Assembly (NCBI GenBank): GCA_003505905.1
Contig: DNXM01000041.1
Location: 1-11,820 of the forward strand
Source: Oscillospiraceae bacterium
GTDB taxonomy: Bacteria > Bacillota > Clostridia > Oscillospirales > Acutalibacteraceae
Direction of reading: 5' to 3'
Length of the DNA: 11,820 bases
Shown: in pieces, positions 1 through 8,700 of the stretch
Layout of the letters: every line of letters begins with the position of its first letter
Numbering within the stretch: the stretch's first letter is position 1
The notes under the pieces: model-generated
Database searches by the model: none
The model's input: the letters and a program-made list of their open reading frames with translations, nothing else
Told to the model about the DNA's origin: nothing
Made by a program: the position numbers and the translations under genes

Positions 1-221
1 CCGTTGCACACAAAGGGTGCTCGCAACAGCTTGGGACAGCATTCATCCGTTTTGGTAAAGCTGTTTGTGTAAGAGATTGCACGCAGCTTTACCTCTTTGG
101 ACACGGTTGTGGGGTCTTTGCCGATTCGCAATGCAATCGCCTTAAAGGTCATACCCTTGTTTAGGCATTCCTGTATTTCGATTCGGTCATCTAAGGTCAT
201 GTGTTTGTTTTTTTTACTCAT
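1..221 (-). CDS. IS30-family transposase, N-terminal part (cut by window edge)
   Basis: Reading leftwards from an ATG at 221-219, an open frame runs off the window after 73 codons. It begins MSKKNKHMTLDDRIEIQ and continues with a helix-turn-helix region around residues 18-45 (GMTFKAIALRIGKDPTTVSKEV). This is the N-terminal DNA-binding HTH of IS30-family transposases; the catalytic DDE domain would lie outside the window. The start is supported by an AAGGAGG Shine-Dalgarno on the minus strand at 230-236, eight bases before the ATG. The SD sits in the loop of a 9-bp inverted repeat (separate entry). Cys residues appear near the cut end (DECCPKLLRAPFVC), as seen in some clostridial IS30-like transposases. 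I cannot tell whether the element is intact. Family assignment is fairly secure; the specific IS is not identified. Confidence 0.8.
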   Translation of the reverse strand, partial: MSKKNKHMTLDDRIEIQECLNKGMTFKAIALRIGKDPTTVSKEVKLRAISYTNSFTKTDECCPKLLRAPFVCN

Positions 222-245
222 AGTCTGAGCCTCCTTCTCAGACTA
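221..245 (-). promoter_or_regulatory. Hairpin with the transposase Shine-Dalgarno in its loop
   Basis: A perfect 9-bp inverted repeat, TAGTCTGAG (221-229) and CTCAGACTA (237-245), encloses a 7-base loop, 230-236. On the minus strand the loop reads AAGGAGG, the full Shine-Dalgarno of the transposase. The stem also pairs the first base of the start codon. Such a structure would be expected to limit translation; that role is inference. Confidence 0.6.
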
Positions 246-282
246 AATTCTACCTCATTTTCCTTCCCAAACTAAATTCCAC
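232..282. repeat. Two imperfect 22-bp direct repeats upstream of the transposase
   Basis: Copies at 232-253 and 261-282 match at 19 of 22 positions (plus strand TCCTTCYCARACTAAATTCYAC) with a 29-bp period. A third partial copy, AAATTCCAC, follows at 286-294. Their position at the element end suggests transposase-binding sites or part of the terminal inverted repeat; that is inference. Confidence 0.6.
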
Positions 283-285
283 CGC

Positions 286-304
286 AAATTCCACTGTGGA
301 ATTT
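286..304. repeat. 19-bp palindrome at the outer edge of the IS
   Basis: AAATTCCAC (286-294), one central T, then GTGGAATTT (296-304): perfect 9-bp arms. It contains the last AAATTCCAC unit of the tandem repeats and its mirror image, so it may mark the terminus of the element or a junction. The stretch 305-355 holds nothing further I recognise. Confidence 0.55.
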
Positions 305-355
305 ACTTTGAGAAGTCGCCACTTGTCAAACAAAAATTAAATTTTTCGTAAAAAA

Positions 356-384
356 TTGACCGCATTCGTCTTCTGTGATAAAAT
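356..384 (+). promoter_or_regulatory. Sigma-A promoter of the lipoprotein-HAD unit
   Basis: TTGACC (356-361) and TAAAAT (379-384) are separated by 17 bases, close to the sigma-A consensus. Transcription would begin near 391, almost at the Shine-Dalgarno (AAAGGAGGT, 390-398), so the leader would be very short. Confidence 0.7.
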
Positions 385-405
385 GGAGCAAAGGAGGTAT
401 GTACC

Positions 406-1128
406 ATGAAAAAAACAATTTGTGTTCTTCTCACACTTACCTTGGCTTTTGCGTTTGCCGCTTGCCAAAAAAAAGGCGAAAAAGCCGAAGAAGCCACCAC
501 GGACAACTATCATCCCGGCGAATGGGTGACCGATGAAAGCGGCGTCATTCAAACCACGCTTTCCCCGATTCTCGTCACCGGTAAAGACGGTGAGGCGGTT
601 ACCAAAGCCGTGAGCGGAAAAGACGGCAAGACCGAATACGAAGCCGTCACCACTTATGTTTACGCCATTCAAACCAATCCTGCCCGCGAAGGGGAAACCT
701 TGCCCACCGAAGTACAGGCGCAGACCGTGCCCGCAGGCAACACCTTGCCCAGTCAAAACAAAGCATGGCCGACGGATGCCTTTATGAAAGCACTGCCCAA
801 GGCAGCGGAAAAAGTAGATTTTCTTTCCACCTCTGCCGGGAAAGACGGCAACTGCGTTTCCATCAGCTTGAATAATTTCACCTATGAGCAGTTCCTCGCC
901 TACACCAACAAGCTCGCCTCTGCCGGCTTTTCACAGAGCTACGGCAATATGGATTTGCCGACCAAGGCGGTGGACGGTAACGCATACTACTACGGTACGG
1001 TTGCAAACGGTCTTTATGTAACAGTCGTGTTCTACACCGACAAAGCTCCTTATCGCAACTGCGATTTGAGCATTACCGTAGCCGATTACGATGTCGGCAA
1101 CATTTACAAAACCATGACCGGTCAGTAA
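406..1128 (+). CDS. Putative lipoprotein of unknown function
   Basis: A 240-residue exported lipoprotein. The N-terminus is a lipoprotein signal: MKK, a hydrophobic core, then the lipobox FAAC with Cys20 as the predicted lipidated residue. Residues 21-35 are a charged linker. Residues 58-86 contain two similar segments (TGKDGEAVTKAV and SGKDGKTEYEAV), a short internal repeat typical of clostridial surface lipoproteins. From WPTDAF (residue 121) to about 227 lies an alpha/beta region with alternating strands and a helix (YEQFLAYTNKLASAGF), similar in style to small C-terminal domains of many uncharacterised clostridial lipoproteins; I cannot name the family with certainty. The start is fixed by the SD at 390-398. 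A HAD phosphatase gene follows after 26 bases and is probably co-transcribed. No enzymatic motif is visible. Confidence 0.85.
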   Translation: MKKTICVLLTLTLAFAFAACQKKGEKAEEATTDNYHPGEWVTDESGVIQTTLSPILVTGKDGEAVTKAVSGKDGKTEYEAVTTYVYAIQTNPAREGETLPTEVQAQTVPAGNTLPSQNKAWPTDAFMKALPKAAEKVDFLSTSAGKDGNCVSISLNNFTYEQFLAYTNKLASAGFSQSYGNMDLPTKAVDGNAYYYGTVANGLYVTVVFYTDKAPYRNCDLSITVADYDVGNIYKTMTGQ

Positions 1129-1154
1129 AATCAGGGAAGGAAACAAAGAGAACC

Positions 1155-1721
1155 ATGAATGTCTTTGATTTTGACAACACCATTTACGATGGGGAAAGCT
1201 TTGTTGATTTGTTCAAAATGATGCTTTTGCGTGACGCATCGGTTTTGCGCCATGTTCCCCGCATGATTTCGGGCGTGTTCCAATACAACATCGGCACGCT
1301 TCGGCTGGAGGAAGGCATGGCTCGCTACTCCAAATATGTGGAGCAGTATTTGGCAAAGGTGCCGGATATGCACGCAATTGTAATGGAATTTTGGGATAAC
1401 AACATTCACAAAATCAAGCCGTTTTATGAGGATGTGCGCCACGAGGACGATATCGTGATTTCCGCTTCTCCCGAAATGGTCATCGGCGAAATCTGTCGGC
1501 GCATCGGCATCAACCACTACATTGCTTCGGAGGTTGACCCTGTTACGGGGCGCATTGAAAATATGTGCTTCCGTGAAAATAAGGTAACGGCATTCCGCAA
1601 GTATTACCCCGATGTCACCATTGACTGCCTTTACACCGATTCCATGCACGACAAACCGCTCATGGATATTTCCAAGCACGTGTTTATGGTGAAAGGGAAC
1701 ACCTACAAACAAATTAAGTGA
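1155..1721 (+). CDS. HAD-superfamily phosphatase, HAD-IB type
   Basis: A 188-residue soluble hydrolase of the haloacid dehalogenase superfamily, expected to remove phosphate from a small molecule through an aspartyl-phosphate intermediate. All four motifs are visible: motif I DFDNT (nucleophile Asp5, acid/base Asp7), motif II VISAS (Ser103), motif III Lys143 in ENKVTAF, and motif IV DSMHD (Asp162, Asp166) binding Mg2+. A helical cap segment lies between motifs I and II (about residues 15-90). This is the layout of the SerB-like HAD-IB subgroup, but the substrate cannot be read from the sequence, so phosphoserine phosphatase is not claimed. It has an AGGGAAGGA-type SD and follows the lipoprotein gene by 26 bases. 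A strong terminator begins 7 bases after the stop codon. Confidence 0.85.
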   Translation: MNVFDFDNTIYDGESFVDLFKMMLLRDASVLRHVPRMISGVFQYNIGTLRLEEGMARYSKYVEQYLAKVPDMHAIVMEFWDNNIHKIKPFYEDVRHEDDIVISASPEMVIGEICRRIGINHYIASEVDPVTGRIENMCFRENKVTAFRKYYPDVTIDCLYTDSMHDKPLMDISKHVFMVKGNTYKQIK

Positions 1722-1728
1722 ATCGCAA

Positions 1729-1762
1729 AAAAACGCTCGGACGAACAAATCCGAGCGTTTTT
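1729..1762. terminator. Bidirectional intrinsic terminator between convergent genes
   Basis: The arms 1729-1741 and 1750-1762 pair perfectly (GC core CGCTCGG/CCGAGCG, A5:T5 at the base) around an 8-base loop. The A-run on the left and T-run on the right let the hairpin end both the plus-strand HAD gene and the minus-strand acyltransferase gene, whose stop codon begins at the next base. Confidence 0.85.
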
Positions 1763-2812
1763 CTATTCGTTTGTTTTCTTCGGCTTGAATAAGACTGCAT
1801 CCGTTTTTTGCATCAGCCAACGGAACAGGAACGAAAGTGCAAGCGTAATCACCAGCACCACCGCAAAGAACAGCACCTGGTGCGGCGCAAGCCCCTGCTT
1901 GCAGAGCAGCTTCATAGGCAGGCGTTGCAGGATGAAAATTTCAAAGGTGTGCTTTCCGAGCCATTCCAGCACACGGTTGTGAACGGTGAGCTTCATTGAG
2001 CCGAACACAACCAGCAATGCAAAACAGCAGGCTTCGGCAACACGCCACCAAATCGCCCGACCGACCCAATGGGTGTATCGCAAGCCGACGGCGAGAACCG
2101 CCACGGTGACAAGCCAAACAAGATTGTTCCTTGTAACAAACGGAATGATTTTTGTTTTGAACAGGGAAAACCACATTCCGAGCGGATAGCACAGCACGGT
2201 ATCGTACCACCAATAGCCTTGGAATTTTGATACAACGAACATATACACAATCGTCAACACCGTCACGGCAGCGGCGGCAAGGTATTTGCGTTTGCCGAAC
2301 ACCGAGAATGCAATCCATGTGATTGCATACAGCACCAACATGGCGAAAATATACCAATTGCTGTTGCCCAGGCTGTCCCAAGCCAAAAAAGCGCCAATCA
2401 TTTTACGGGCGGAAAAGCCCGAATAGAACAAAAATCCGACCATCAAAAACGGGAGCAGTGCCAAATCGTAATGCAAAAGCGTTTTCAAGATGCGGTTTTT
2501 CGGGAATGAGCGAACATAACCGCTCCCCTTTTTTTGAATCGCTTCGCAAACGCCGTAGCCCGAATAAAACAAAAACAGCACCACAATCAGCTGACCCAGC
2601 TCATCGGAAATGCGACCGCCGAGAACATCGAACGTGCTTTTGTACGGACTGCAATAATCCCGAAAATGACTCAACATGACCAACAGAATGAAAAAGCCGC
2701 GCAGGGAGTTGGTAGTGCGCATAGAGAGCGCATCTTCCCGTTCAAAGCCTTTGAAGCTGACCTTCATGCCAATGCAAGCCAAAACGACCAATGCGCCGTA
2801 GTAGAATACCAC
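1763..2812 (-). CDS. Membrane acyltransferase, acyltransferase-3 family
   Basis: A 349-residue polytopic membrane protein with about ten hydrophobic segments. The N-terminal half carries the hallmarks of the acyltransferase-3 family: SLRGFFILLVMLSHF with Arg38 and the candidate catalytic His49, then FYSGYG (82-87), a basic loop KNRILK (105-110), and NWYI (152-155). The C-terminal part has LEWLGKHTFEIFILQ, matching the usual 'lG..Sf.iyl.H' region, although the final His of that motif is replaced by Gln. Family members transfer acyl groups to extracytoplasmic sugars, peptidoglycan or lipids; the substrate here is unknown. The start is GTG at 2812, with a GGAGG SD (minus strand, 2818-2823) five bases away. 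The gene lies 21 bases after the Cys-cluster membrane protein and is probably its operon partner. Confidence 0.8.
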   Translation of the reverse strand: MVFYYGALVVLACIGMKVSFKGFEREDALSMRTTNSLRGFFILLVMLSHFRDYCSPYKSTFDVLGGRISDELGQLIVVLFLFYSGYGVCEAIQKKGSGYVRSFPKNRILKTLLHYDLALLPFLMVGFLFYSGFSARKMIGAFLAWDSLGNSNWYIFAMLVLYAITWIAFSVFGKRKYLAAAAVTVLTIVYMFVVSKFQGYWWYDTVLCYPLGMWFSLFKTKIIPFVTRNNLVWLVTVAVLAVGLRYTHWVGRAIWWRVAEACCFALLVVFGSMKLTVHNRVLEWLGKHTFEIFILQRLPMKLLCKQGLAPHQVLFFAVVLVITLALSFLFRWLMQKTDAVLFKPKKTNE

Positions 2813-2833
2813 ACAATCCCTCCGTCCTTTTTG

Positions 2834-4075
2834 TTACGGTTGTTTTTTGTTTTTTAACTTCTTTTCTTCCTTCAGCTTTCGCCGTGCTTCCTGCTCTGCC
2901 TCAATTTTCTTTTGGCGTTCCTCTTCTTCAAATGCCTTCTGCGCCTTCACCTTGTCAATCTTCATTTTCAAAATGATGCCGACAATCAAGGCAACTACCA
3001 GCAGAATGCCGAGCCAAATAAACATACAAAGCCCGAAAATCGGGTGACAGATTCCGCAGAGCTTGCACTTGGGGTGTGTTACGCCGGTTTCCTCCGTCCA
3101 ACGGGGCACCGAAAAAGAAACCTCGTCGCTGTAATCGGAATACAGCGGCTCGTTGTCGACATAAGTCACATATCGAATTTTCAGCTTCATCGTGTGCGCA
3201 TCATCACAATCGGATGTATCCAAATAGATAATTTTTTCGTCCTCCGTGGTGTAACCGGTTTGCGTGTTCATGGATACCTCCTCATAGTCACCCGAACCGG
3301 TGTTCAGCAACGCCTCCACACCGATCTGCGACTGCGTTTGAGAGCTGAACCAGCCTTCCGCTTCTTTTGTTGCTTCCGAGGTATCGAACCGCAGGGAAAG
3401 ATACGGCATCTCGTTGCTTTCGCTGTATTTCACCTGTGCATCCCGAATCACGGGCTTTTCGAGCTCCGTCGGCGCTTTGCCGAAATCGGCATCACGACGC
3501 ACGGTGTAAACATCCGACCAATCGGAGGTCAAAATGCGTGATTCTCCGTCCACATAAATATTCGTTGCCAAACGCAAGCGAAAATAGAGCGAGTGGTTTT
3601 CAAAATCGAACACATAACGGTCTGTGTTATCGGGTGTCTTTTTGCTGTCAACCTTGCACAAATTGCCTGCCAGCTCACGGTTGTCCGCATTATTCAGATA
3701 AAACAGCTCAAGCGAACGCACCGTATCACCTGCATACAGCTGACGGCAAAAGCTCGGGTTAGTAACATCGCTGTCCCACAGGCTGTTGTAATGCCAAGCA
3801 CCGCCGTCAATGCGGTAATCCAACTGCAGGTACGGTAAAATCTGCTCAATATTATACTTTTCCTCACGCTCGGCATCGCTGTAAAGCAGGAAATTCGTGA
3901 AACGGTCGGTAAAAAGGCAACTGACATTCACCCGTTCACAGTATCCGTCATCATAAACCTGGTATTTAATCTTGTAGGGTACATCCAGTTCTTCCAGTTC
4001 AATTGTCGCCCAAGCAGGTACTGTACTTGCCAACAGAATCACAACGGTGAGTAACCATGCCGTAATCTTTTTCAT
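2834..4075 (-). CDS. Exported single-pass membrane protein with juxtamembrane Cys cluster
   Basis: 413 residues. A Sec signal peptide covers 1-23 (MKK, hydrophobic core, VPAWA cleavage site). The exported region seems to hold two related beta-rich modules (about 80-192 and 208-323), each ending in a similar strand pattern (RLATNIYVDGE...DWSD and RYVTYVDNEP...DYSD), reminiscent of fibronectin type III-like folds. A Cys cluster, CKLCGICHPIFGLC (Cys337, 340, 343, 350), comes directly before a transmembrane helix at about 351-370. The tail (371-413) is highly charged, Glu/Lys-rich and probably coiled-coil, in the cytoplasm. SD GGAGGA and a good promoter support the start. Function is unknown; the downstream acyltransferase suggests cell-envelope work. 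Similar Cys-plus-TM ends occur, to my knowledge, in other uncharacterised clostridial proteins. Confidence 0.75.
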   Translation of the reverse strand: MKKITAWLLTVVILLASTVPAWATIELEELDVPYKIKYQVYDDGYCERVNVSCLFTDRFTNFLLYSDAEREEKYNIEQILPYLQLDYRIDGGAWHYNSLWDSDVTNPSFCRQLYAGDTVRSLELFYLNNADNRELAGNLCKVDSKKTPDNTDRYVFDFENHSLYFRLRLATNIYVDGESRILTSDWSDVYTVRRDADFGKAPTELEKPVIRDAQVKYSESNEMPYLSLRFDTSEATKEAEGWFSSQTQSQIGVEALLNTGSGDYEEVSMNTQTGYTTEDEKIIYLDTSDCDDAHTMKLKIRYVTYVDNEPLYSDYSDEVSFSVPRWTEETGVTHPKCKLCGICHPIFGLCMFIWLGILLVVALIVGIILKMKIDKVKAQKAFEEEERQKKIEAEQEARRKLKEEKKLKNKKQP

Positions 4076-4107
4076 ACTGTTCCTCCGTTACAAAAGAATT
4101 CATCTCT

Positions 4108-4136
4108 ATTTTATTCTTATTACCGACGAAAATCAA
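4108..4136 (-). promoter_or_regulatory. Promoter of the membrane protein-acyltransferase unit
   Basis: On the minus strand TTGATT (4131-4136) and TAAAAT (4108-4113) are 17 bases apart. It stands back-to-back with the MATE gene promoter; the two -35 boxes are 20 bases apart. Confidence 0.65.
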
Positions 4137-4156
4137 GAGCAAATCACGAAATGTGT

Positions 4157-4185
4157 TTGACTATCCCGAAATCGGCGAGTATAAT
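4157..4185 (+). promoter_or_regulatory. Near-consensus promoter of the MATE gene
   Basis: TTGACT (4157-4162), 17-base spacer, TATAAT (4180-4185). Transcription would start near 4192, which rules out the in-frame GTG at 4153 as the translation start. Confidence 0.8.
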
Positions 4186-4218
4186 GATAAAAACAACTTC
4201 TTTGAAAGGTCGAAACGC

Positions 4219-5604
4219 ATGGTACTTGGTAAAAAAAGCCGTGAAATAGATATGACAAACGGACCTCTGCTCGGAAAGGTTCTGCTTTTTTCCCTGCCGC
4301 TCATGCTTTCGGGCATTCTGCAATTGTTATACAACGCCGCCGATATCGTGGTGGTCGGTCGCTATTGCGGCAACACTTCCTTGGCGGCAGTCGGCTCCAC
4401 CGGCGCTTTGGTTGCGCTGATTATCAATGTCTTTGTCGGCTTGAGCATCGGTGCCGGCGTCACCGTAGCTAACCGAATCGGTGCGAACGACCGAAAGGGT
4501 GTGCACGATGCCGTGCATACAGCGGTTGCGGTGAGCTTGATTTCAGGCGTGGTGTGCGGCTTAATAGGCGTTACACTTTCCCGCACCTTTTTGGTTATGA
4601 TGGGTACACCGAGCAATGTATTGGATTTATCCTCGCTCTACTTAAAAATCTATTTTGCCGGTATGCCTGCGCTCATGTTCTACAATTTCGGCTCTGCCAT
4701 TCTGCGTGCCATGGGCGACACCCTGCGTCCGCTCTACTTTCTGACCGCTTCGGGGCTTATCAATGTTGCACTCAACCTGCTGTTTGTGCGCAGCTTTCAT
4801 ATGGATGTGGCAGGCGTCGGCTTGGCAACCGTTATCTCGCAGATTCTTTCCGCCGTGCTGGTGCTGTTATGCCTGCTTCGGATTGACGGCGTTTGCCGCT
4901 TGTTCCCCAAGGATATTACCATCCGCAAAAAGGAGCTGTTTGAAATCATCCGCATCGGTGTTCCCGCCGGCTTGCAGGGTGCGATGTTCTCCATATCCAA
5001 TGTCATCATTCAGTCCTCCATCAACACCTACGGCTCGGTGGTTATGGCAGGCAACGCCGCTTGCGCCAACATTGAGGGCTTCACCTACACCTCCATGAAT
5101 TCCGTCCACCAAGCCGCCGTCACCTTCACCAGCCAAAATGTCGGCGCAAAAAAGACCGAGCGCATCAGCCGTGTGTTTCTTGTGTGCTTTCTGACCGTTA
5201 CCGTCATCGGTATGTTCATGGGCGGCATTTCCTATCTGTTCCGCAATCCCCTGCTCAGCCTTTATTCCAAAGACCCTGCCATTTTGCCTTACGGTGCGCT
5301 TCGTATGCGCTACATCTGCTTCCCGTATTTTTTATGCGGTATGCTCGATGTCATTGTCGGCATGATTCGGGGCATGGGGCAATCAACTGCGCCCATGATT
5401 GTCACCGTATTCGGCACCTGCCTGCTGCGAGTTGTTTGGATTTACACTGTCTACAAGGCGAACCCGATTTTGGAAATGATTTATATTACTTACCCGATTT
5501 CGTGGATTGTAACGGCGCTGATTCAAATTGTCTGTTACCGCTTTGTCAAAAAACGGCTGATACAAAAGCTGAAAGCCAAGGAAGAGCCTGCTCCTGCCGA
5601 ATAA
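4219..5604 (+). CDS. MATE-family efflux transporter
   Basis: A 461-residue, 12-helix inner-membrane exporter of the multidrug and toxin extrusion family, which uses a Na+ or H+ gradient to expel drugs or metabolites. The N-terminal helix GKVLLFSLPLMLSGILQ followed by LYNAADIVVVGRY is the standard MATE opening. The two-bundle pattern repeats in the second half, beginning with IIRIGVPAGLQGAMFSISN. The length matches the family. It resembles the MepA/DinF-like branch common in clostridia; the substrate is unknown. The frame stays open to a GTG at 4153, but that codon and the next 22 lie in or before the promoter, so the ATG at 4219 is preferred, with a GAAAGG SD at 4204-4209. It is monocistronic, with a terminator after the stop. 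The C-terminus is a short charged tail (KEEPAPAE). Confidence 0.9.
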   Translation: MVLGKKSREIDMTNGPLLGKVLLFSLPLMLSGILQLLYNAADIVVVGRYCGNTSLAAVGSTGALVALIINVFVGLSIGAGVTVANRIGANDRKGVHDAVHTAVAVSLISGVVCGLIGVTLSRTFLVMMGTPSNVLDLSSLYLKIYFAGMPALMFYNFGSAILRAMGDTLRPLYFLTASGLINVALNLLFVRSFHMDVAGVGLATVISQILSAVLVLLCLLRIDGVCRLFPKDITIRKKELFEIIRIGVPAGLQGAMFSISNVIIQSSINTYGSVVMAGNAACANIEGFTYTSMNSVHQAAVTFTSQNVGAKKTERISRVFLVCFLTVTVIGMFMGGISYLFRNPLLSLYSKDPAILPYGALRMRYICFPYFLCGMLDVIVGMIRGMGQSTAPMIVTVFGTCLLRVVWIYTVYKANPILEMIYITYPISWIVTALIQIVCYRFVKKRLIQKLKAKEEPAPAE

Positions 5605-5610
5605 CGCAAT

Positions 5611-5648
5611 ACCGTGTCGATTTTTCTCGGCACGGTTTTCTGTTTTCT
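5611..5648 (+). terminator. Intrinsic terminator of the MATE gene
   Basis: Arms 5611-5620 (ACCGTGTCGA) and 5627-5636 (TCGGCACGGT) form a 10-bp stem with one G-U pair and a 6-base loop, followed by a T-rich run. Confidence 0.75.
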
Positions 5649-5658
5649 TAATAGATAT

Positions 5659-5687
5659 TTGACTTTTCTTTAACAGTCGGCTATTAT
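5659..5687 (+). promoter_or_regulatory. Promoter of the ABC transporter gene
   Basis: TTGACT (5659-5664), 17-base spacer, TATTAT (5682-5687). The predicted start near 5694 lies just before the AAAGGAGTGA Shine-Dalgarno (5701-5710). No regulator-binding dyad is evident. Confidence 0.75.
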
Positions 5688-5716
5688 ACTTCATGTATGA
5701 AAAGGAGTGAACCCAA

Positions 5717-8700
5717 GTGCTTGAATTAAAAGGCGTTACAAAATCCTACTACGCAGGCAACACCGAAGTGCAGGCTTTGCGGGATGTCAGCGTGAATTTT
5801 CGCAACAACGAATTTGTCGCCGTTCTCGGTCAATCGGGGTCGGGCAAGACAACCCTGCTGAATGTCATCGGCGGACTTGACCGCTATGAACGGGGCAACC
5901 TGATTATCAACGGCCGTTCCACGGCGGATTATGCCGACATGGATTGGGACGGATACCGCAACCATTCGGTCGGTTTCGTGTTTCAAAGCTACAATTTGAT
6001 TATGCACCAAACCATTCTTTCCAATGTGGAGCTTGCCCTCACGCTTTCGGGCGTATCGAAAGCCGAACGCAAACAGCGAGCCCGGGATGTGTTGGAAAAG
6101 GTCGGCTTGAGCGACCAGATGAACAAAAAGCCGAACCAACTTTCGGGCGGTCAAATGCAGCGTGTCGCCATTGCCCGTGCGCTGGTCAACAACCCCGATA
6201 TCCTGTTGGCGGATGAGCCGACGGGTGCGCTTGATTCGCAGACAAGCCTTCAAATCATGGACTTAATCAGCGAAATTGCCAAAGACCGTTTGGTGATTAT
6301 GGTCACGCACAACCCCGAGTTAGCCGAACAGTATGCCAACCGCATCATTCGTCTGACCGACGGTGAAATTGTGGATGACACCAACCCCTACACCGATGAG
6401 GAATGCGAAAAGGAGCAAGAGAACCTGCCGCCTCCGCACAAAGCCAAAAAAGGAAAACGAAGCAAGGAGGAACGCACCTCCATGAGCTTCGGCACCTCCT
6501 TGGCGTTGAGCTTTAATAACCTGCTCACAAAAAAAGGGCGCACCTTTCTCACCTCATTTGCCGGCAGCATCGGCATCATCGGCATTGCGCTGATTTTGGC
6601 ACTGTCCAACGGTATGCAGGCTTATATTGATTCCATCGAAAAGGACACGCTTGCCTCCTATCCGCTCACCATTGAAACGGAATCGTTCGATATGCAAAGC
6701 CTGTTTTCTTCCATCAAGGACGGCAAAGACAGCAACAATGAAAAGGTCGAACACGAGGGCAATAAGATTTACCGCAAGAATCAGCTTGCCGATGCGGCGG
6801 CGAACCTTTCGTTCAAAACCTCCACGAACAACTTGGCGGAATTCAAAAAGTTTTTGGAGAGCAATGAAGAAATCAAAAAGCTGACCACCGACATTAAATA
6901 CGGCTACAATCTTTCCCCGATGATTTACAAAGCGGACACAAGCAACGGTGTATTCTGTGTGAATCCGTCGGAGGTATCCGATGCAATCGGTGCGGTAAGC
7001 AGTATGGGCGGTGAGCTGTGGAGCGAATTGGTCGGCGATGAAGAGCTACTCAACAGCCAATATGACCTTTTGGACGGTCACTGGCCAACCAACACCGGCG
7101 AAGTGGTTTTATTTGTGGACGAGAACAACGAAATCAGCGACTACACGCTCTATTCCCTTGGCTTGGAGGATATCGGCACGCTCGAGGCGGCGATTGCCGA
7201 AAAGCGCAGTGAAGAAGAAACCACCGAGGAAGCCACGACCGCAAAAAAGAGTAAAAAGGAAGAATCGACCGCACCGAAGGACGATGAAACCCAGAGCTAC
7301 GAATACGGCGAATTTTTGAATTTGTCGTTCAAGCTTGTCCCCAACAGCAGCATCTACAAGAAAAACGCAAAGGGCATTTGGGAGGACAAATCGGACGATG
7401 AAGCCTATATGAAAACCTTGATTGACAACGGCAAAGAGCTGAAAATCGTCGGCATTGCCAAGCCGGCAGCCAAGGCAAAGACCTCGGATAATGAGATTAA
7501 ATCCGTTGCGGGAACCATCGGTTATTTGAGCGATTTGACCGTTGAGGTTGTCAACCAAAACAACAACAGCGCCATTGTCAAGGAGCAAAAAGCCAACCCG
7601 AAAAAGGATGTGTTCACGGGTCTGCCGTTCGCCGAAGCCCAAGATGAAAAGGCAGAAGAACCGACCACAAAAGCCACCGACACAGCCGCCTTTGAAACGC
7701 CGAGCGTTGCATTCCTTGCAAACACGGCAGGCACACCAACCGTCACCGCCACCGCAGGCAGTCTTCAAATGCCCGAGGGTGTGGAAACCATGACGGAAGA
7801 CGAGATTTACGATTACATTGACAAGAATTACAAGGGCGACGATAAAGAAGAAAAGAAAGAGCTTGTCCGCCTCATTCTCAAAGACCTCCGCTCCGCAAGC
7901 GAACGCAAAAAACTGATTGCCGCCTTGGACGATGCGTTGAAAACCGCAGGCAACACCAACAAAGATGTCAGCGGCGAAAAAATCTATATGATGCTGAACA
8001 TGATGGATAAGGACACCAAGCTTCAGTTCATCACGCTGTTGTTCCGTGCGGCGGAAAGCGGAAGCAAGGTCGAAATTCCCGCCGATATCGGTTCGGCTGC
8101 CGGCGACAAAAAGCAAACCACGAGCGGCAAAAGCAACACCTCTTCCACTGCTCCCGTGGTTGAAGAGCCGAAATTCTCGGAAGCCACCTTGGAAGAAAAC
8201 CTCGCCGTGCTCGGTGCGGCTGACCCGAACAACCCCGGCAACATCAGCATCTACCCCATCGACTTTGAAGCCAAGGAAAAAATCAAAGCCGTCATTGACG
8301 AATACAACGCCCAACAGCGTTTGGACGGCAACGAAAGCAATGTTATCACCTACACCGACTATGTGAGCCTGATTATGTCCTCGGTCACGAGCATTATCAA
8401 CATTGTCACCTATGCGCTTATTGCGTTTGTTGCCATTTCGCTGATTGTTTCATCCATTATGATCGGCGTTATCACCTATATTTCCGTTTTGGAGCGCACA
8501 AAGGAAATCGGTATCCTGCGTGCCATCGGTGCATCGAAAAAGGATATTTCCCGTGTTTTCCGCTCCGAAACCATTATCATCGGCCTTGTTTCGGGCGTGC
8601 TCGGCATCGGCATATCGTACCTGTTCTTGGTGCCCATCAACGCCATTGTCGGCGCCTTGACCGAAATCGACGGCTTGGCGGTCATGCCGATTTACGGCGT

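Larger units (their letters stand above)
1..304 (-). mobile_element. End of an IS30-like insertion sequence (partial)
   Basis: The transposase start plus the repeat-rich 80 bases upstream of it are taken as one end of an insertion sequence. The outer border is not proved: it is placed at the end of the 286-304 palindrome because the next recognisable host signal is the lipoprotein promoter at 356. No target duplication can be seen because the other end is outside the window. Confidence 0.45.

Noticed and set aside
1131..1820. 229-codon minus-strand frame opposite the HAD gene
   Set aside because: It runs across the bidirectional terminator and opposes a gene with all four HAD motifs; its His/Asn-rich composition is that of an antisense shadow.
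7109..8314. 401-codon open frame on the minus strand inside the ABC transporter gene
   Set aside because: It is antisense to a clear coding region, is rich in Phe/Val/Gly as expected from reversed Lys/Glu/Ala/Thr codons, and has no recognisable domain.
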